DNA of 36,863 nt from contig CACYHB010000021.1 of assembly GCA_902774015.1 (NCBI GenBank), positions 1-36,863 of the forward strand, written 5' to 3'. The notes beneath the pieces are model-generated. The model saw nothing but the letters and a program-made list of their open reading frames with translations, made no database searches and was not told the origin of the DNA. Origin of the DNA: Oscillospiraceae bacterium (lineage in GTDB: Bacteria > Bacillota > Clostridia > Oscillospirales > Oscillospiraceae). Below are positions 22,601 to 36,863 of this stretch, in pieces. Position numbers and translations under genes: made by a program. How positions within the stretch are numbered: the stretch's first letter is position 1; the number at the start of each line of letters is the position of its first letter.

Positions 22601-25600
22601 CGGGGCTGATGAAGGCCTACCTGACAGAAGTCTGCGGTATTGAACCCGCCCGCATCTTCATTGACGAGCGCGCCATGACCACCCAGGAAAACGCTGTCAA
22701 TTCCCTGCGCATCATGCAGGAAAACGGCGTCCACAGCATGACCATCGTCACCTCCGACTACCACCAGCGCTGGGGCCAGGCGGTCTATAACGCCGCAGCC
22801 GCCCTCTGCCGGCAGCGGGAGGGCTATGCGGTGGAGATCCTGGGCAATTACTGCTATGAGATCGAACCCACTGTCGAGCTGTACCGGCACGGGGAGCAGC
22901 TCGCTGCGATGCAGATCGCGGGCATCCTGGAGCTTCCCCGCCAGACCGGACCCAATGGCCGCCGCCCGGGCTGAGGCCGCGGAGCCATGAAAGAAGGAGA
23001 ATAACGCAATGAAAATGAGACTTGGCATTCTGTCCTCGCTTCTTCTGTGCCTGTGCCTCTGCGCCTGCGGCGCCGCGGCAAAAAGCGCCGAAACGCAGGC
23101 TGCAGCGCCGATCGAGAGCTTTCAGACCGTCCGCCATGCGGAGATCACAGTCAAAGATTACGGCACCATCAAGCTGGAACTGGACGAGGGCAGCGCACCT
23201 CTCACCGTTGCCAATTTTGTGAAGCTGGCCGAATCCGGTTTCTATGACGGCCTCACCTTCCACCGCATCATGGACGGCTTCATGATCCAGGGCGGAGACC
23301 CGCTGGGCAACGGCAGAGGCGGCTCGGGCGAGACCGTCAGGGGTGAGTTCCGCGAGAACGGCGTGAACAATCCCATCAGCCATGAAAAAGGCGTGATCTC
23401 CATGGCCAGAGCGCAGGATTATGACAGCGCCAGCTCCCAGTTCTTCATCACTGTCGCGGACGCGACCTTTCTGGACGGCGCCTATGCCGCTTTCGGCCGT
23501 GTGACGGAGGGCATGGAGATCGCCGAGCAGATCGCAAAAGACGCAAAGCCCGTGGACAATAACGGCAGTATCCCCGCCGAGGCGCAGCCGGTGATCGAGA
23601 GCATCGTCATCACGGACTGAAGAGAAACAATACCCTCGCCTCAGGGCAGAGCTGCATCTGATGGGAGAGGCGAAAAGGAGGATCAAGCGTGAGGCATCTG
23701 GCAGTTGACGCAATGGACGCCTCGGGTTTCGTGGTGCTGGCAGACTACGTCCCGGGGATCATCCAGGAGATCCGCTATCATTCCACCTACAATTTTATCG
23801 GCGACCGGATCGACGGCTATGAGGAGCCTGTGGCGCTGCTGACGATCGAGGCGGCCCGCGCGCTCAAAGAGGTGAGCGCCGAGCTCAACGTACAGGGCTA
23901 CCGGCTCAAGGTCTTCGACGCCTACCGGCCGGCCCGGGCGGTACGGCATTTCGTGCTCTGGGGCATTGATGACCTGGACCTGCGCATGAAGCCCTTCTTT
24001 TATCCGACGCTCGAGAAACAGCAACTCTTTGCCAGGGGCTATATCGCCAGCCGCTCCAGCCACAGCCGGGGCAGCACCGTGGACCTGACACTGCTGGATA
24101 TGAAGACCGGCAGGGAAGTGGACATGGGCAGTCCCTTTGACCTCTTCGGCGAGGCCTCACACCCGGACTGCCGGGAGATCGGCGACGAACAGTACGCCAA
24201 CCGTATGCTGCTTCAGAAGGCCATGCTGAGAGGCGGCTTTACCCCCAACGACTGTGAATGGTGGCATTTTACACTGCTTGACGAGCCCTACCCGGAGACC
24301 CTGTTCGATTTTCCGGTGTCCGTCGGCAGCCTGAAACGATGAGGGAGGGAAACCATGAGTATTCCAATTGAAACCGTCAGAACCAAAGACTTTGAGATGC
24401 GCTTTTTCCGCTTCGGAACCGGCGAAAAGACCCTTGTGATCCTCCCGGGCCTCAGCGTGCAGAGCGTCATGGGCGCCGCCGACTCTGTGGCCGAAAGCTA
24501 CGCTGTCCTGACGGAGGAGTTTACGATCTATCTCTTTGATCGGCGGGAAGAGCTGCCGGAGGACTACACGGTGCGCGGCATGGGCCGCGACACGGCAGAG
24601 GCCATGAAGGCCCTGGGCATGCATGACGTGTACCTCTTCGGCGCCTCCCAGGGAGGCATGATCGCCCAGGTCATCGCCATCGAGTACCCGGAGCTGGTGC
24701 ATAAGCTGGTGCTGGGCTCCACTTCTCCGCACATTTCGGCGGAGCAGTATTCCGTGATAGAACACTGGATCCGCATGGCGGAGGAAAAGGACAGGGTCGG
24801 CCTATATCTGGACTTCGGCAGGGAAATCTATCCGCCCGCCGTGTTCGAGCAGTTCCGCTCCTTGCTGCAGACGGCAGGGGAGAGCGTGACGGATGCGGAG
24901 CTTGCCCGCTTCATCATACTGGCCCGCGCCATGCAGGGCTTCTCCGTGACGGAGGAGCTGGACCGCATCCAATGTCCGGTGCTGGCCATCGGCGTCTTTG
25001 AGGATGCGGTGCTGGACTCGGACGCCACCATGGAGATTGCGGAAAAGCTGGATCTCCACCCGAATTTCAGGCTCTATATGTACATCGGCTACGGCCACGC
25101 GGCCTTCGACACGGCGCCGGATTACAAGGAACGGATCCTGCGCTTCTTCCGGGATTGACTCTCTGTGCGAAATACAAAACAGCTCCTGCCCAGGGCAGGA
25201 GCTGTTTTGCGTATATTGGCTGTGCCGTTCAGCGGCGGTCGCGGTCGATGAACTCCAGCGCGATGACCGCAAACACGATGGAGACCAGGGAGATCAGCAG
25301 GATAGCCTGCCAGCAGCGAAGTACGTTTTCCGGGGAAATGGCAAAGAGCGCATTCTGGTTATAACTGCCGGACCAGAGCAGAAAATCGTTGACCATACCC
25401 TGATTTTCCACTTCCTTAATGATTTCCAGCAGGGGCTTGTAGCCCATCACTTCGATGTCCTTGAATTTGAAGACCGTATTCCAGAGAGTCACCATACCCT
25501 GCTCGTTGTAGCGGCCGACGGCGCCGACGGCGTTAAGACCCCAGAAGGAGACGGACAGCACCCGGAGCTTGGCGGCAAAGCCGGACAGCTGGAAGAAGCC

Positions 25601-28600
25601 GCCCGAGAGCAGAAGCTGAAACATCAGCATGAAAGGCATCACGGTCATGGCGGCGGTGGTGGTCTTCATGAGACAGGAGACAGCCAGGGCCATCATGTCG
25701 GAACCGAAGGTGACGAGAAAGAAGGTGATGCCCAGATCCACGATGCCCCAGGGGGTGATGATCCCCTGAGCGGGGAGCTTCACCTTGGCCGCAATGCACA
25801 CGCCCAGCACGATGGCGGTCTGCGCAAGGCAGAGGAGACACTGATAGATCACCTGCGCCGCGATATAGGAGGACATGTGCAGGCCTGCCCTGTGCTCGCG
25901 CTTGACGATGTTCCGCTCCCGGCAGACCACCTGAATGGAATTGAAAAACCCGTTCCAGAGGCACACGCAGACCAGCGCGAAGGCGCCCATCAGCGTGCCC
26001 TCCTGGGTGACAAAAAGGCTGTTCCCGACGACAAAGATGACGGCGCCTGCGATGACGGCACACATGGGAAGCACCTTCCAGTCGTTCTGATAAACGAACA
26101 TACGCAGAAACTTGCCGAGATAGATCCCGGTCTGCGCCAACCTGCCGCGATGCTTTTCGTTCCTGTTCACAGTACCGCAGCCTCCTTTCCGTCGGCCATG
26201 CGCTCAAGATAGCGGGCAATGTATTGGTCAGCCAGACCTTCACCGCCGGCGTCCTTGCTGTTGACGCTCTGGACGACGCCCTCCATGCTGTCTTTGCCGA
26301 AGAAAGCCCTTGCCTCCTCCGGCGAGCCGTAGAAGCCGAGACGGCCGCAGCGGCCGGAGTCACGCGCCAGGACGATGACCTTGTCAAAGAGATCGATGAC
26401 GCGGTCCGGCGTGTGGGTGATGACGATGACGATCTTTCCGGTGTCCGCAATGGCGCGCAGCTCGGTAAAGAGCTCCCGGGCGATCACGCCGTCCAGCCCG
26501 GAGTCCGGCTCATCCAGCACGAAAAGCTCCGGATCGGACACCAGCTCCATGGCGATGGAGATGCGGCGGAGCTGGCCGCCGGATTTTTTCCCCACAAGAC
26601 CGTGGCACCCGGCGGTCAGACCCAGCAGATCCAGGACCTCGTTGAGCTTCTTGTGCCGTTCCTCACCGGAAACAGTTACGGGGATGCGCATCAGCGCCGC
26701 ATCGCCCACGGTGCGGCGCACCGTGTCGCAGGCGCGGATCAGATTCTGCTGGGGCACAAAGCCGATGCGGTATTTCATGCGCCCGTAATCCTTGTATATG
26801 TCCGAGCCGTTCAGCAGAATGGTGGCGTCGGCCTTTTCATAGCCGATGACGGCGTTGAGGAAGGTGGTCTTGCCGGCGCCGGAGCCGCCCAGCAGCAGCA
26901 CCATGGAGCCGTTGGGGATGTTCAGCTGAATGTCCTTGAGCAGGTAGCGCTTCTTGGACAGGTCCTTTACCGAGCGCTCCCGAAGATCGACGCTCAGGCC
27001 GGAGTCCGTGAGGTGAAAGGCTCCGCTTCCGCCGGCGATCTCCGCAGGCGCGGTGCCGGCTTTCCACTCCTCGAGCATCTCGTCGGGGTCTCCGGGCTGA
27101 AAGCGCGGAACAAGGGCGATGATCGTCATCAGGATGCAGGGCGAGACGAGGCCAAGGAGGACCCAGACACGCTTCATCCGGAAATGGTTCAGCAGCCGCA
27201 GCATCAGACGGATGCGGTAGACCACCAGCAGCACATACAGCAGCAGGATCATCAGGTTGACCGCCAGACCGGCCCGTTCACCGAGCAGCGAGTCGGGTAT
27301 CAGGGAAAGCAGCGTGGTGACCGCGTCCATCAGGAAGCAGAACAGGCCCTCACGCTCCATATCCAGCGATTTGCCCAGCTTATAGTAGCCGAAGCCGGGA
27401 ATCAGCACCTGCCAGAGCCGGTCCCACTTCAGCTTCCTGCCCAGCAGCCAGAAGGCCAGGGCATAGAGAATTGTAGTGAGGATCAGATCCCGAAAGGGCG
27501 CCAGTTGTTCAAAAACAGGCAAGAGGAACACCTCCAAAGCCCCGCAGCTGCGGGACAGAATAAGCAAAGCGGAAACTCAGAAGAGCGCGATGTTGCTGTC
27601 GGTGCGGGATTCGGTCCCGCCCGCCAGCACACCGTTGGGAAGCCGGATGATCATCTGCCCCCGGCCGAAGGAGGGGGTGTCCAGATCCATGGAGACCGCA
27701 TGGCCCCGGCGCTCCAGCGCGCGGGCAAGGTTCGGATCAAAGCGGCTTTCCACAGTGACCCGGCCGTCCCGCATCCACTGCCAGCGCGGCGCGTCCAGCG
27801 CCTGCTGCGGATCCATGTGGAAATCCACGTGGTTCATGACCACCTGAACGTGGCCCTGGGGCTGCATGTAGCCGCCCATCACGCCGAAGGGACCCACCGG
27901 CAGCCCGTCTTTCATCAGAAAGCCGGGAATGATCGTGTGATAGCTGCGCTTGCCCGGGCGGAGGACGTTTGCGTCCGCCGGGTTCAGCGAGAAATCAGCG
28001 CCGCGGTTCTGCAGTGCGATGCCGGTGCCGGCGACCACGATCCCGGAGCCGAAGCCCATGTAGTTGGACTGGATATAGGAGACCATGTTTCCCTCGCCGT
28101 CCGCGCAGCAGAGATAGACCGTCCCGCTTTTCGGCGGCACGGCGGCGGTGCGGATCTTGGCACGCTCTCCGATCTCTGCGGCGCGCATAGCCCCGTACTC
28201 CGGCCGGATCAGCTCGTGATAGTCGAGCTGCATCGCCGCGGGGTCGGTGACGTGGCGCAGTGCGTCGGCGAAGGCGATTTTGATCGCCTCGATCTGCCGG
28301 TGGGCGGTGAGGGGATCCTCCCGGGAAGCAAACGCAAATTCCTTCAGAACGTTCAGCGCCATCAGGGCCACGATGCCCTGCCCGTTGGGCGGGATCTCAC
28401 AGACCTCATAGCCCCGGTAATTGACGCGGATCGGCTCGACCCAGAGGGGGCGGTAGGCGGCCAGATCCTCATAGCGAAGGAAACCGCCGTATTTCCTGCT
28501 CTCCGCATCGATGCACAGAGCCAGCGCGCCCCGGTAAAAGCTCTCGCCCTTCGTCTGCCCGATCTCCTCCAGCGTGTCGGCGTGATGCGGCAGAACGATC

Positions 28601-31600
28601 AGATCGCCCGCTTCCGGTGCCAGACCGCTCGGCGCGAAGGTATCAAACCAGGCGTCAAAGCAGGGATCGCTCTGGTTTTCACGGTAGCTGTCCAGCGAAA
28701 GCTGCCACATACGCGCCAGGTTCGGCGCGCAGGGATAGCCCTCCCGCGCGTAGCGGACGGCAGGGGAGAGATCTTCCGCCAGACTGCGGCGGCCGAAGCG
28801 CTCGTTCAGCGCGCACCAGGCGCCCACCGCGCCGGGGACCGTCACCGGCGTCCAGCCGTGTGTCGGCATCCTGCCCTCTGCGTCCCGCCCCTCATCCAGC
28901 ACCCGCCGGGCGTCTGCCAGCATGGGCGCGGGGCCGCTTGCGTTGAGACCGAAGAGGCGCTGCTCCTTCTCACACCATACCAGCGCAAAAGCGTCCGAGC
29001 CGAGGCCGTTGGCGGTGGGCTCCGTCACCGTGAGGCAGGCCGCGGCGGCGACGGCGGCGTCCATGGCGTTGCCGCCCAGCCGCAGGGCTTCCAGCCCGGC
29101 TGCGGCGGCCTGGGGACTGGAGCAGTTGACCATCCCGCCGCGTGCGTAGAGCGGAAAACGCTGGGAGGGATAGCGCTGCGCCAGAGGATCAAAGACGGTT
29201 TTCATCACAATCACCCGCGCAATCTGTTTTTTCGCCTTATATTGTAGCAGAAACACAGCGCCTTTTGCAACAGAGAATCCGTCCCCTTGCGCGGAGTTCG
29301 GGTGAGATTCCGCGGATTCTGAGAGGGAAAAAACAGGGCCGGGAGACGAAATGTCTCCCGGCCCTGCCGGCGTTTATGCGGATTCTGTTTTCGAATCTCA
29401 GTAGACCGAAAGCAGGGCAGCCTCGGACTCAACCGGGCCAGCGCTGTTGGAAACGACACAGCGGTACTCGTAGCCGTTCATTCCCTTGGAAGTAACCGGC
29501 GTGAAAGTCGCTTTGTTATAGTTGACGCCGTGGGAATCGACCCAGGCAGTCGTTCCGGGCTTGCGATACTGCCACTGATACACCAGGTTTTCACCGCTGG
29601 CTTCGATCACAAAGATCGCCTTTCCGCCTGCGACTGCGCTGGTAGGCTTCGGCTGGCTCGTGATTACCGGCAGTGTTTCCGCGGAAGTAACCGTCAGCTT
29701 CGCACCGTTCGAGTAGACGGTGCCGGCGGTGTTGGACACCGCGCAGCGGTACTCGTAGCCGTTCATGCTGGCGGAGACGCTGGGCGTAAAGGTCGCCTTG
29801 CTGTAGTTGGTACCCTTGGAATCGACCCAGCCGCTGGAGGCGGTCTTGCGGTACTGCCACTGGTAAGTCAGGTTCTCACCGGAGGCGACGACGCTGAAGG
29901 TGGCCCTGGTCCCGACCGCCGCGCTAGTCGCAGTGGGGTGCGTGGTGATCACGGGAGTGGAGGAAGAAGCGACCGTCAGCTTCGCACCGTTGGAGTAGGC
30001 GGTGCCGGCGGTGTTGGACACCGCGCAGCGATACTCGTAGCCGTTCATACCGGCGGAGACGCTGGGTGTGAAGGTGGCCTTGTCATAGTTGGTACCCTTG
30101 GAGTCGACCCAGCCGCTGGAGGCGGTCTTGCGGTACTGCCACTGGTAAGTCAGGTTCTCACCGGAGGCGACGACGCTGAAGGTGGCCCTGGTCCCGACTG
30201 CCGCGCTTGTCGCAGTGGGGTGCGTGGTGATTTTCGGAACAGAAGCGGTAACGATCAGAAAAGCGCCGTCAGAGTATGTGGTGCCGGTAGAGTTGGACAC
30301 CGCGCAGCGGTACTCGTAGCCGTTCATGCTGGCGGAGACGCTGGGCGTGAAGGTCGCTTTGTCATAGTTCGTGCCCTTGGAATTGATCCACGCGCTGTCC
30401 TCCGTCTTGCGGTACTGCCACTGGTAAGTCAGGTTCTCGCCGGTCGCAGCGACGGTGAAGGTCGCTCTGGTTCCGGCCGCCGCTCTTACGGATTTGGGCT
30501 GGGTGGTGATCACGGGAGTGGGAATCTCACCCCAGATCGCGTACAGCTTGACGGACTCGGTCGGCGTAAAGCTGCCGATGACGCCGGAATGCGCGGAAAC
30601 AGATTCGGCCCAGCCGAGGAAGAGGAAGCCGCTGCGTTCAGCGTCAGGAAGTGCAACGGAGCTGCCTCGGATCCCGCGGATGCTGCTCTCGCTGACAGTG
30701 CCGCCGTTTGCATCCAGGGTGATGGTCACAACGTCCGCCTCGACGACGCGGGTCTCTTCTTCACCGCAGCGGCTGCAAGTGCGCGTTTCCTCACCGTCTT
30801 CGTCCAGCGTGGGAGCCGTCGTCACGATCCACTCGCCCCAGTCGTGTCCGAGGGCGGGGATCTCAAATTCATGCGTTTTTCCGCATTTGGTGCAGGTGCA
30901 GAGCTTGGAGCCGGGCTCCGTGCAGCTTGCGGGGGTGCTTACAACACCCTCATCCCAGCTGTGGATATCACCGCCGCTGCTGCAGCGGTACAGGGTCCTC
31001 GTCTCGACGTTGCGGGTGCTGCTGGCGGTATAGATGGTATCGCTCCAGTCAGACCATTCGGTCCAGCGATAGAAAGTATAGGTCGTGATCTGCGTTCTCG
31101 TGCGGGTGCGATAAAGCGTTCTGGTGCCGCCGTCGTCCCACTTGAACCAGGTCTCGCCGCCGATAGTCTTGTAGTATTTGCCGCCGCCCCAGCTGGCAGC
31201 TCCGTCCCAGCTGACCGGGTCGAAGATGCAGCGGAAGTCCTCCGGGATCCATGCCCCGCAGTTGTGGCAGTTCGTGTTGAAGTAAGGCGAGTGCGCGCCG
31301 CAGTTGCCGCAGACGTAACAGTACCAGCCATAGCCGGTGCAGGTCTCGACCTGACGGGAGTCGCTTGCGGTCGCAGAATCGGTCGACCATCCGCTCCACG
31401 CACTCCAGTCGCTCCAGGAAGTGGAACTGCTCTCACGCGTCCAGCCGTTGAGCGTGCTGCTGGTGCTCGTGGTGGTCTCCTTGTCAGAATAGCGATACTG
31501 CGTCTTGGTCTCAATCAGGCTTTCATCTACGCCGCTCGGCCTTTCTGTGCTCCAGTCGCTCAGGGTGCCCTCGACCCAGACTGCATATAGCGTCCGGTTG

Positions 31601-34600
31601 GCATCTGCGGTATACAGATCGCCGGGCTGATAGACAGCGGCCGTGGCGGAGGCGCTGGTTGCCCAGCCGACGAAACTGTGGCAGGGACGGGTGGGTACCG
31701 TGCCGGAGAGCACCAGAGAGATACCTTCGCTCTTGTGCTGGGCGGCGGGAGCGCCGGTTCCGCCGTTGGCATTGTAAGACACTGTATAGATCGCAGCGGG
31801 TTTCTCACAGATGAAAGGTATCAGAGCAAAACCAGCATTATCGTTCCATTTGCCCTCGTTCCAGATATGAGCATAGTTCTCACTGTCTTTCTCGGGACCG
31901 ACGTTGTTGTCGGGCTGACCGCTGGCCCAGTTAAAATAGGTGGCGGCTTCACCGGTCACCAGTTGCCAGTTGCCCTCGGAAGCTGCATCCGACATGCCGA
32001 GCCAAACCCAGTTACCGCCGGCACAGCCATTCACAAAAGCCTCTTCCTCGGCATCACTGATCGTAACAAGGTGCCCACCGAGAGATTCGGAGATGGCCTT
32101 TGCGTCGTACCAGGTCACAGGCGTGGAGAAAAAGTAGTAATTGTTGCCGTTGTAATAGTTCACACTATCGGCGTCGGCCAGAGTATAATCGGTCGGGATC
32201 GTATGGAATTTGAGACGCACTTTTGTGGTGCCGTTGACAACGCCGGATCTCGCGCCTGAGATGATGCCGTCATAGGAATAACCTGCAAGGGGGCGGATAT
32301 CCTTGATCTCATAAGAGGTGCCGCCGGTGTATATCGTCTCAAAGTAATCCACATTGTCCTTGACCTTCTGCCCGTTTATATATACGTCGAAAGTTGCGCG
32401 AATCAGGTTCCACTCATCGCCGGAGCCATCCAGCTGACCGGAGACGATGAGATAGCCGTCCTCGTATTCGGGCTCAAACAGGGAGGCCCAGTTATTGGCG
32501 TGCTTGAAGAAGGTGACGCGGCTGATGTCGATCTGCCAGTCCCAGCGGATCATACAGGTGCCGCCGACATTGCCCTCCACCAGGGTCAGCGTGTTGCCGT
32601 TTCGTGCGATGACGAAAGCAGAGTGGGAATCGTCGTCGATACGGATATAGTCGCCCACACTGATATTGGCCGTATCGTAGCGTGCAGACAGCGAAGACTG
32701 GCGCTCACCGAAAACATCGTAGAATACTTTGGAAGCAAAGCCGTAGCACTGCACGCCGCCATCAAAAACATTGCAGTCATACATGCCAACGGAGGCGGTG
32801 GCGTTATGGGTGGCACATCCGTTCCAGGTGACATTGTCCTGAAATCTTTCTGCAGAGCCCCAGTCGCCGTTCTTCCATTGGCTGATCAGATAGTCCGCGT
32901 TCTCTTCATAGGCAGATACATAGTGATTCCAGTAAGATCCAGCGGGAAACTTGTTTCTCAACGCAGCGATCTTCGTGTCAAATCTGGTGGCGGAGGCAAG
33001 AACGGCATTGGCTCTTTCGACTGTCGCAATGCGTTCTTCGGATTCCACGTAGGCCTCGAAAACCTCTTCCTCAGAGGCGGGCTCCTGCGGGACTGCTTCA
33101 GAGGAATCTGCCTCTGCATCTTCAGCTTCTTCCGGCATCACGGAGTCTGCCGGATCCTCCGGCGTTTCGGAAATCTCTTCTACGACATCCTCGGAAGGAT
33201 TCTCCTCCGGGATCTCTGCAGGATCGGAGACCTCTGCGCTCTCCGGAACCATGGGAAGATCGGTCTCCGAAGGCTCTTCCGCCGTTTCGGACAGCGGTTC
33301 TTCCGCGGCGGGCTCTTCGACGGAGAGCGGCTCCTCATGTATGTCGGCATCGGCGAAAGCCGTTGCCGGGAACAGAGAGAGACACATCACCGTGCATAGC
33401 AGCAGCGCAAGAAACTTTTGCAGTGCATTTTTCATACGGATGTCTTAACCCCTTTCATATTTCAACTGATTACGCTATATTGAAACGTATAGCTTTCTTG
33501 TTCATTATAAAGAATGTGACATTAACAGTCAATAAATATTCCATGCGAAAACCGAAAGAATAGGGAAGCGGTGAGCCGCTTTGCCTGAAAACGCGAAGAA
33601 GAAAGAGCGGGACGAATTCAGCAGCTTCCCTTGCGCGGAGAAGAAAAACAGAGTACAATGGCAAAAACAGGATCGATAAGGAGACTGCCATGAAACTGAA
33701 GCTGCACACCACATTCGGGGCCGGGCGCTGGAACGAGCAGTTCGAGCAGACCGTGCTGTTTGTCCCCGGAGAGACGGAAAACCGGGTGCTGAACCTGTAT
33801 CCGGAGATCCGCTATCAGCGCCTGGAGGGCTTTGGCGGCGCGGTCACGGACGCGGCGGCTTTCGTTTACGCCCAGATGGACGAGCGGCAGAAGCAGAGCC
33901 TGATGGAGGCTTATTTTTCTCCCGGGCGGATGAACTATCAGATGCTGCGCGTACCCATCGACAGCTGCGATTTCTCCACCGATCAATACGAAGCCTGGAC
34001 AGAGAGCGGGGAACTGGACTTTTCCCGGGTGGAAGAGCGGATCCTGCCCATGCTGCGCGATGCCGAGAGGGCTGCCGGACGGCGCCTTCCGCTGATGCTG
34101 GCTCCCTGGTCGCCGCCCCGGCACATGAAAAACTCCGGGAAACGGCATGGCGGCGGCAGCCTGCTTCCGGAATGCCGCGCGGAATATGCGGAGTACCTCT
34201 GCCGCTATATGGAGGAGTTCATTCGGCGGGGTTTTCTGGTGAAGGCGCTGAGCCTCCAGAACGAGCCCAAAGCCGTGCAGACCTGGGATTCCTGCGTGTA
34301 TACCGCCCAGGAGGAGAAAACCTTCCTGCGGGACTTCCTGTGGCCCGCCCTCAAACGCCGCGGCCTCACCGGGCTGGAGATCTATCTCTGGGACCACAAC
34401 AAAGAGCGGGTTTACGAGTGGATGCGGGACATCATCGATGCGGAGACCGATGAAATGATCGCCGGCGCCGCCTTTCACTGGTACAGCGGCGACCACTTTG
34501 AGGCGCTGGACCTGTGCCGGGAGAGATTTCCCGGGAAAAAGCTGGTCCTGTCCGAGAGCTGCATCGAGTTTTCCAAGTTCGACCCCTCCGATACCTTCGG

Positions 34601-36863
34601 CGCGGCGCTCAGCTTTGCCCACGAGATGATCGGAGATCTGAATCACGGCATCAGCTTCTTCGGGGACTGGAACCTGCTGCTGGATGAGCTGGGCGGCCCC
34701 AATTACGTGGGCAACTACTGCCTGGCGCCTTTCCTTTACGACACGAAGGAAAAGCGGCTTCGTCCCCAACTGCTGCAGCAGTACATGGAGCATTTCTCCC
34801 GCACCCTCACGCCGGGCTCCGAACGCATCGGAGCCAGCCGCTTTGACGAGAGCGTGGAGATGACGGCATGGATGCGGCCGGACGGCAGCCTCGCGCTGGT
34901 GCTTCTCAACAGAGAAGATCGCCCCGCACCCGTCGTCGTGCGTCTGCAGGACAGAGAAGCGGCGCTCCTGCTGCAGCCTGAATCCATCTCCAGCGCCGTC
35001 ATTGAGCCTGCGCAGGGCGAAACAGCTCTGATTTTTTGATGTTTTTTGAAATTACCTCTTGCATTATGGTAACCGACATTTTATAATTAGGCTACAATGC
35101 TGGAAGTGTCGAAAGCTGTATGCCTTTCCGCTTCATAGGGATGAATTGGGCCAGAGATGGTCCTTGGGAGGAACATTCATGAAAAAACGTGTGATTTCTG
35201 TTCTGCTGAGCCTGCTGCTCGTTATGTCACTCGGCGGCAACCTGCTGTCGACGACGGCCTGGGCAGACAACCAGACCATTACATACACCCTCAAGCAGGG
35301 CGATACCGTGGCAAAGGTCTGCCAGACGCTGGGCATCGACTTTGCAAAAAACTATAATTGGATCACTACGACCAATAAAATCAAAAACTATTCCACCCTG
35401 CCCGTGGGCATGGTGCTGACGCTGCCCGCGCCCGGCACCTATCCTGTTCTGCCCTCGCCCACGCCCAGTACGGCCCCCACGCCCGTGCCGGGAACGAGCC
35501 CCGTACCCACGGCTGTGCCCGGCTCCGGTGATCCCGTGGGCTATTACCTGATCCAGCACACCATGAAGTCCGGCGAGACGGTCTACAGTGTCTGCAACGG
35601 CTACGGCATCAGCTTCCAGCAGAACTCCGATACCATTTCCAAGCTCAACAACATCACCAGCTACACCAAACTGAAGGTCGGTCAGGTCCTGCTTCTGCCC
35701 AGCAAGTCCGCGCCCGCCGCCGGCAGCTACTACAAGGTGCTGGCCCATAAGGTCGTCAGCGGGGATACCGTCGTCGGCCTGTGCAAGGCCAACGGAATGG
35801 ATTACGGCAAGAATGAGAAAATGATCAAGGCCGTAAACAGCAGGGACAATCTTGCCAGCATCAAGGTCGGCGAGACGATCTATCTTCCCGTCCTGGTTGC
35901 CAGCGGGACCCCCGGCGCCCCGGTAACGCCCGTCACGCCCGGTACCCCCGGCACAACGCCCACGCCCACTTCGGAGACCATCACCTATACCATGAAGTCC
36001 GGCGACACGGTCGCCAAGGTGTGCAAGGACCTGGGCATCGACTTCTACAAGAACTACGAGTGGATCACCAAATACAATAACATCCGCAACTACGCGCAGA
36101 TCCCGGCCGGCAAGGTCCTGGTCCTGCCCAAGCCCGGCACCATTGCGGGCGGTCCTCCCGCCGGCTCCGGCAGCGGCGGCGGTGCTGCGGGCGGCGGCGC
36201 CTACAGCATGCACACGAGCTCCAACGGCACCTATCTGATGCAGGTCAACGGACAGACGGTGAACACCGCCAACAAGGGCCAGGTCGTCACCATCTACCCG
36301 ATCCCCGACAAGGGCTACGTACTCAACGCCATTTCCGTCACCAAGACCGGCGGCACGGACATCGTGGTCGTGACGAACAACAGCTTCACCATGCCGGACT
36401 TCGATATCACGATCTCCGTGACCTTCAAGCCCGCGGCCTGATCGGCAAACGCAAAAACAAGACGTCGACGGGGAAGCAGCTTCCGCTGCTTCCCCGTTCA
36501 GCTTGTCAAAAAAGTCTGACAGACTTTTTTGACTGCGCTTCTCCCGCCGCGCATTTTGACGGGGGAATCAAAATGCGATTACCTGAAAAAGCCTGATATT
36601 TCAGCCTTTTTCGGACGGCGGGTTATTGCACTCGAGGCGGGCCTTGCCCCCTCGAGCTCCCCCGCTGCTCTGTTTGTTGTGCTTTCAGCGAAGTATTTTA
36701 CAGTCTCGACGGGGAAGCAGCTTCCGCTGCTTCCCCGTTCAGCTTGTCAAAAAAGTCTGACAGGCTTTTTTGACTGCGCTTCTCCCGCCGCGCATTTTGA
36801 CGGGGGAATCAAAATGCGATTACCCGAAAAAGCCTGATATTTCAGCCTTTTTCGGACGGCGGG

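Overview
The window looks like a chromosomal segment of a GC-rich Gram-positive Firmicute, most likely a gut Oscillospiraceae/Ruminococcaceae-type clostridium. This is inferred from strong AGGAGG ribosome sites, sigma-A promoters (TTGACA/TATAAT type), lipoboxes of the LCAC/FTAC type, frequent GTG/TTG starts, and families common in that group (DUF4003, DUF4256, DUF3267, TraX, LysM/CTLD surface proteins). No rRNA, tRNA, CRISPR array, IS element or phage gene was seen.

Layout. 0-3.6 kb: a small conserved protein, then a stretch of damaged genes: traX with an in-frame amber codon, a 34-codon fragment, an HxlR regulator broken by a 4-bp tandem duplication, and a phzF-type gene whose expected start codon is ATA. 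An intact FMN-reductase/flavodoxin gene diverges from the broken regulator across a clear palindromic operator. 3.6-6.3 kb (minus): an operon of a zinc-motif lipase lipoprotein, a rubrerythrin-like protein and an Old Yellow Enzyme. 6.4-6.5 kb: three perfect hairpins in a row. 6.7-13.8 kb (plus): a MoxR ATPase and a VWA protein (a chelatase/activator-type pair), then an alpha/beta hydrolase, DUF4003, DUF4256, a glycine-rich two-helix protein, a cysteine-rich U32-like protein and a DUF3267 zincin, closed by a strong bidirectional terminator.

13.9-17.3 kb: a LysR regulator divergent from an operon of a small helical protein, a Cys-nucleophile hydrolase, an FMN reductase and a cyclophilin-like lipoprotein. 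The intergenic region holds two overlapping opposed promoters and a perfect 16-bp palindrome. 17.4-25.2 kb (plus): methyltransferase, DUF4234-like membrane protein, CatA-like acetyltransferase, NAD(P)HX dehydratase, RCK_C membrane protein, patatin, YdcF/SanA-like protein, cyclophilin lipoprotein, VanX-type dipeptidase and an alpha/beta hydrolase; many neighbours overlap by ATGA, and several act at the envelope. 25.2-29.2 kb (minus): gamma-glutamyltransferase plus a two-gene ABC exporter.

29.4-36.9 kb: extracellular and glycan functions: a 1345-residue secreted mosaic protein (papain/CHAP-like domain, C-type lectin domain, InlB-type repeats, zinc-ribbon-like cysteines, four Ig-like repeats), a GH30 glycosidase, and a four-LysM secreted protein. 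The window ends in two near-identical 158-bp copies, 241 bp apart, of a nested-hairpin repeat. The most unusual signals are the cluster of lesions at 1-2.8 kb with the orphaned operator, the LysR-controlled operon with its duplicated start region, the DUF/U32-like/zincin cluster, the mosaic surface protein and the terminal hairpin repeats.
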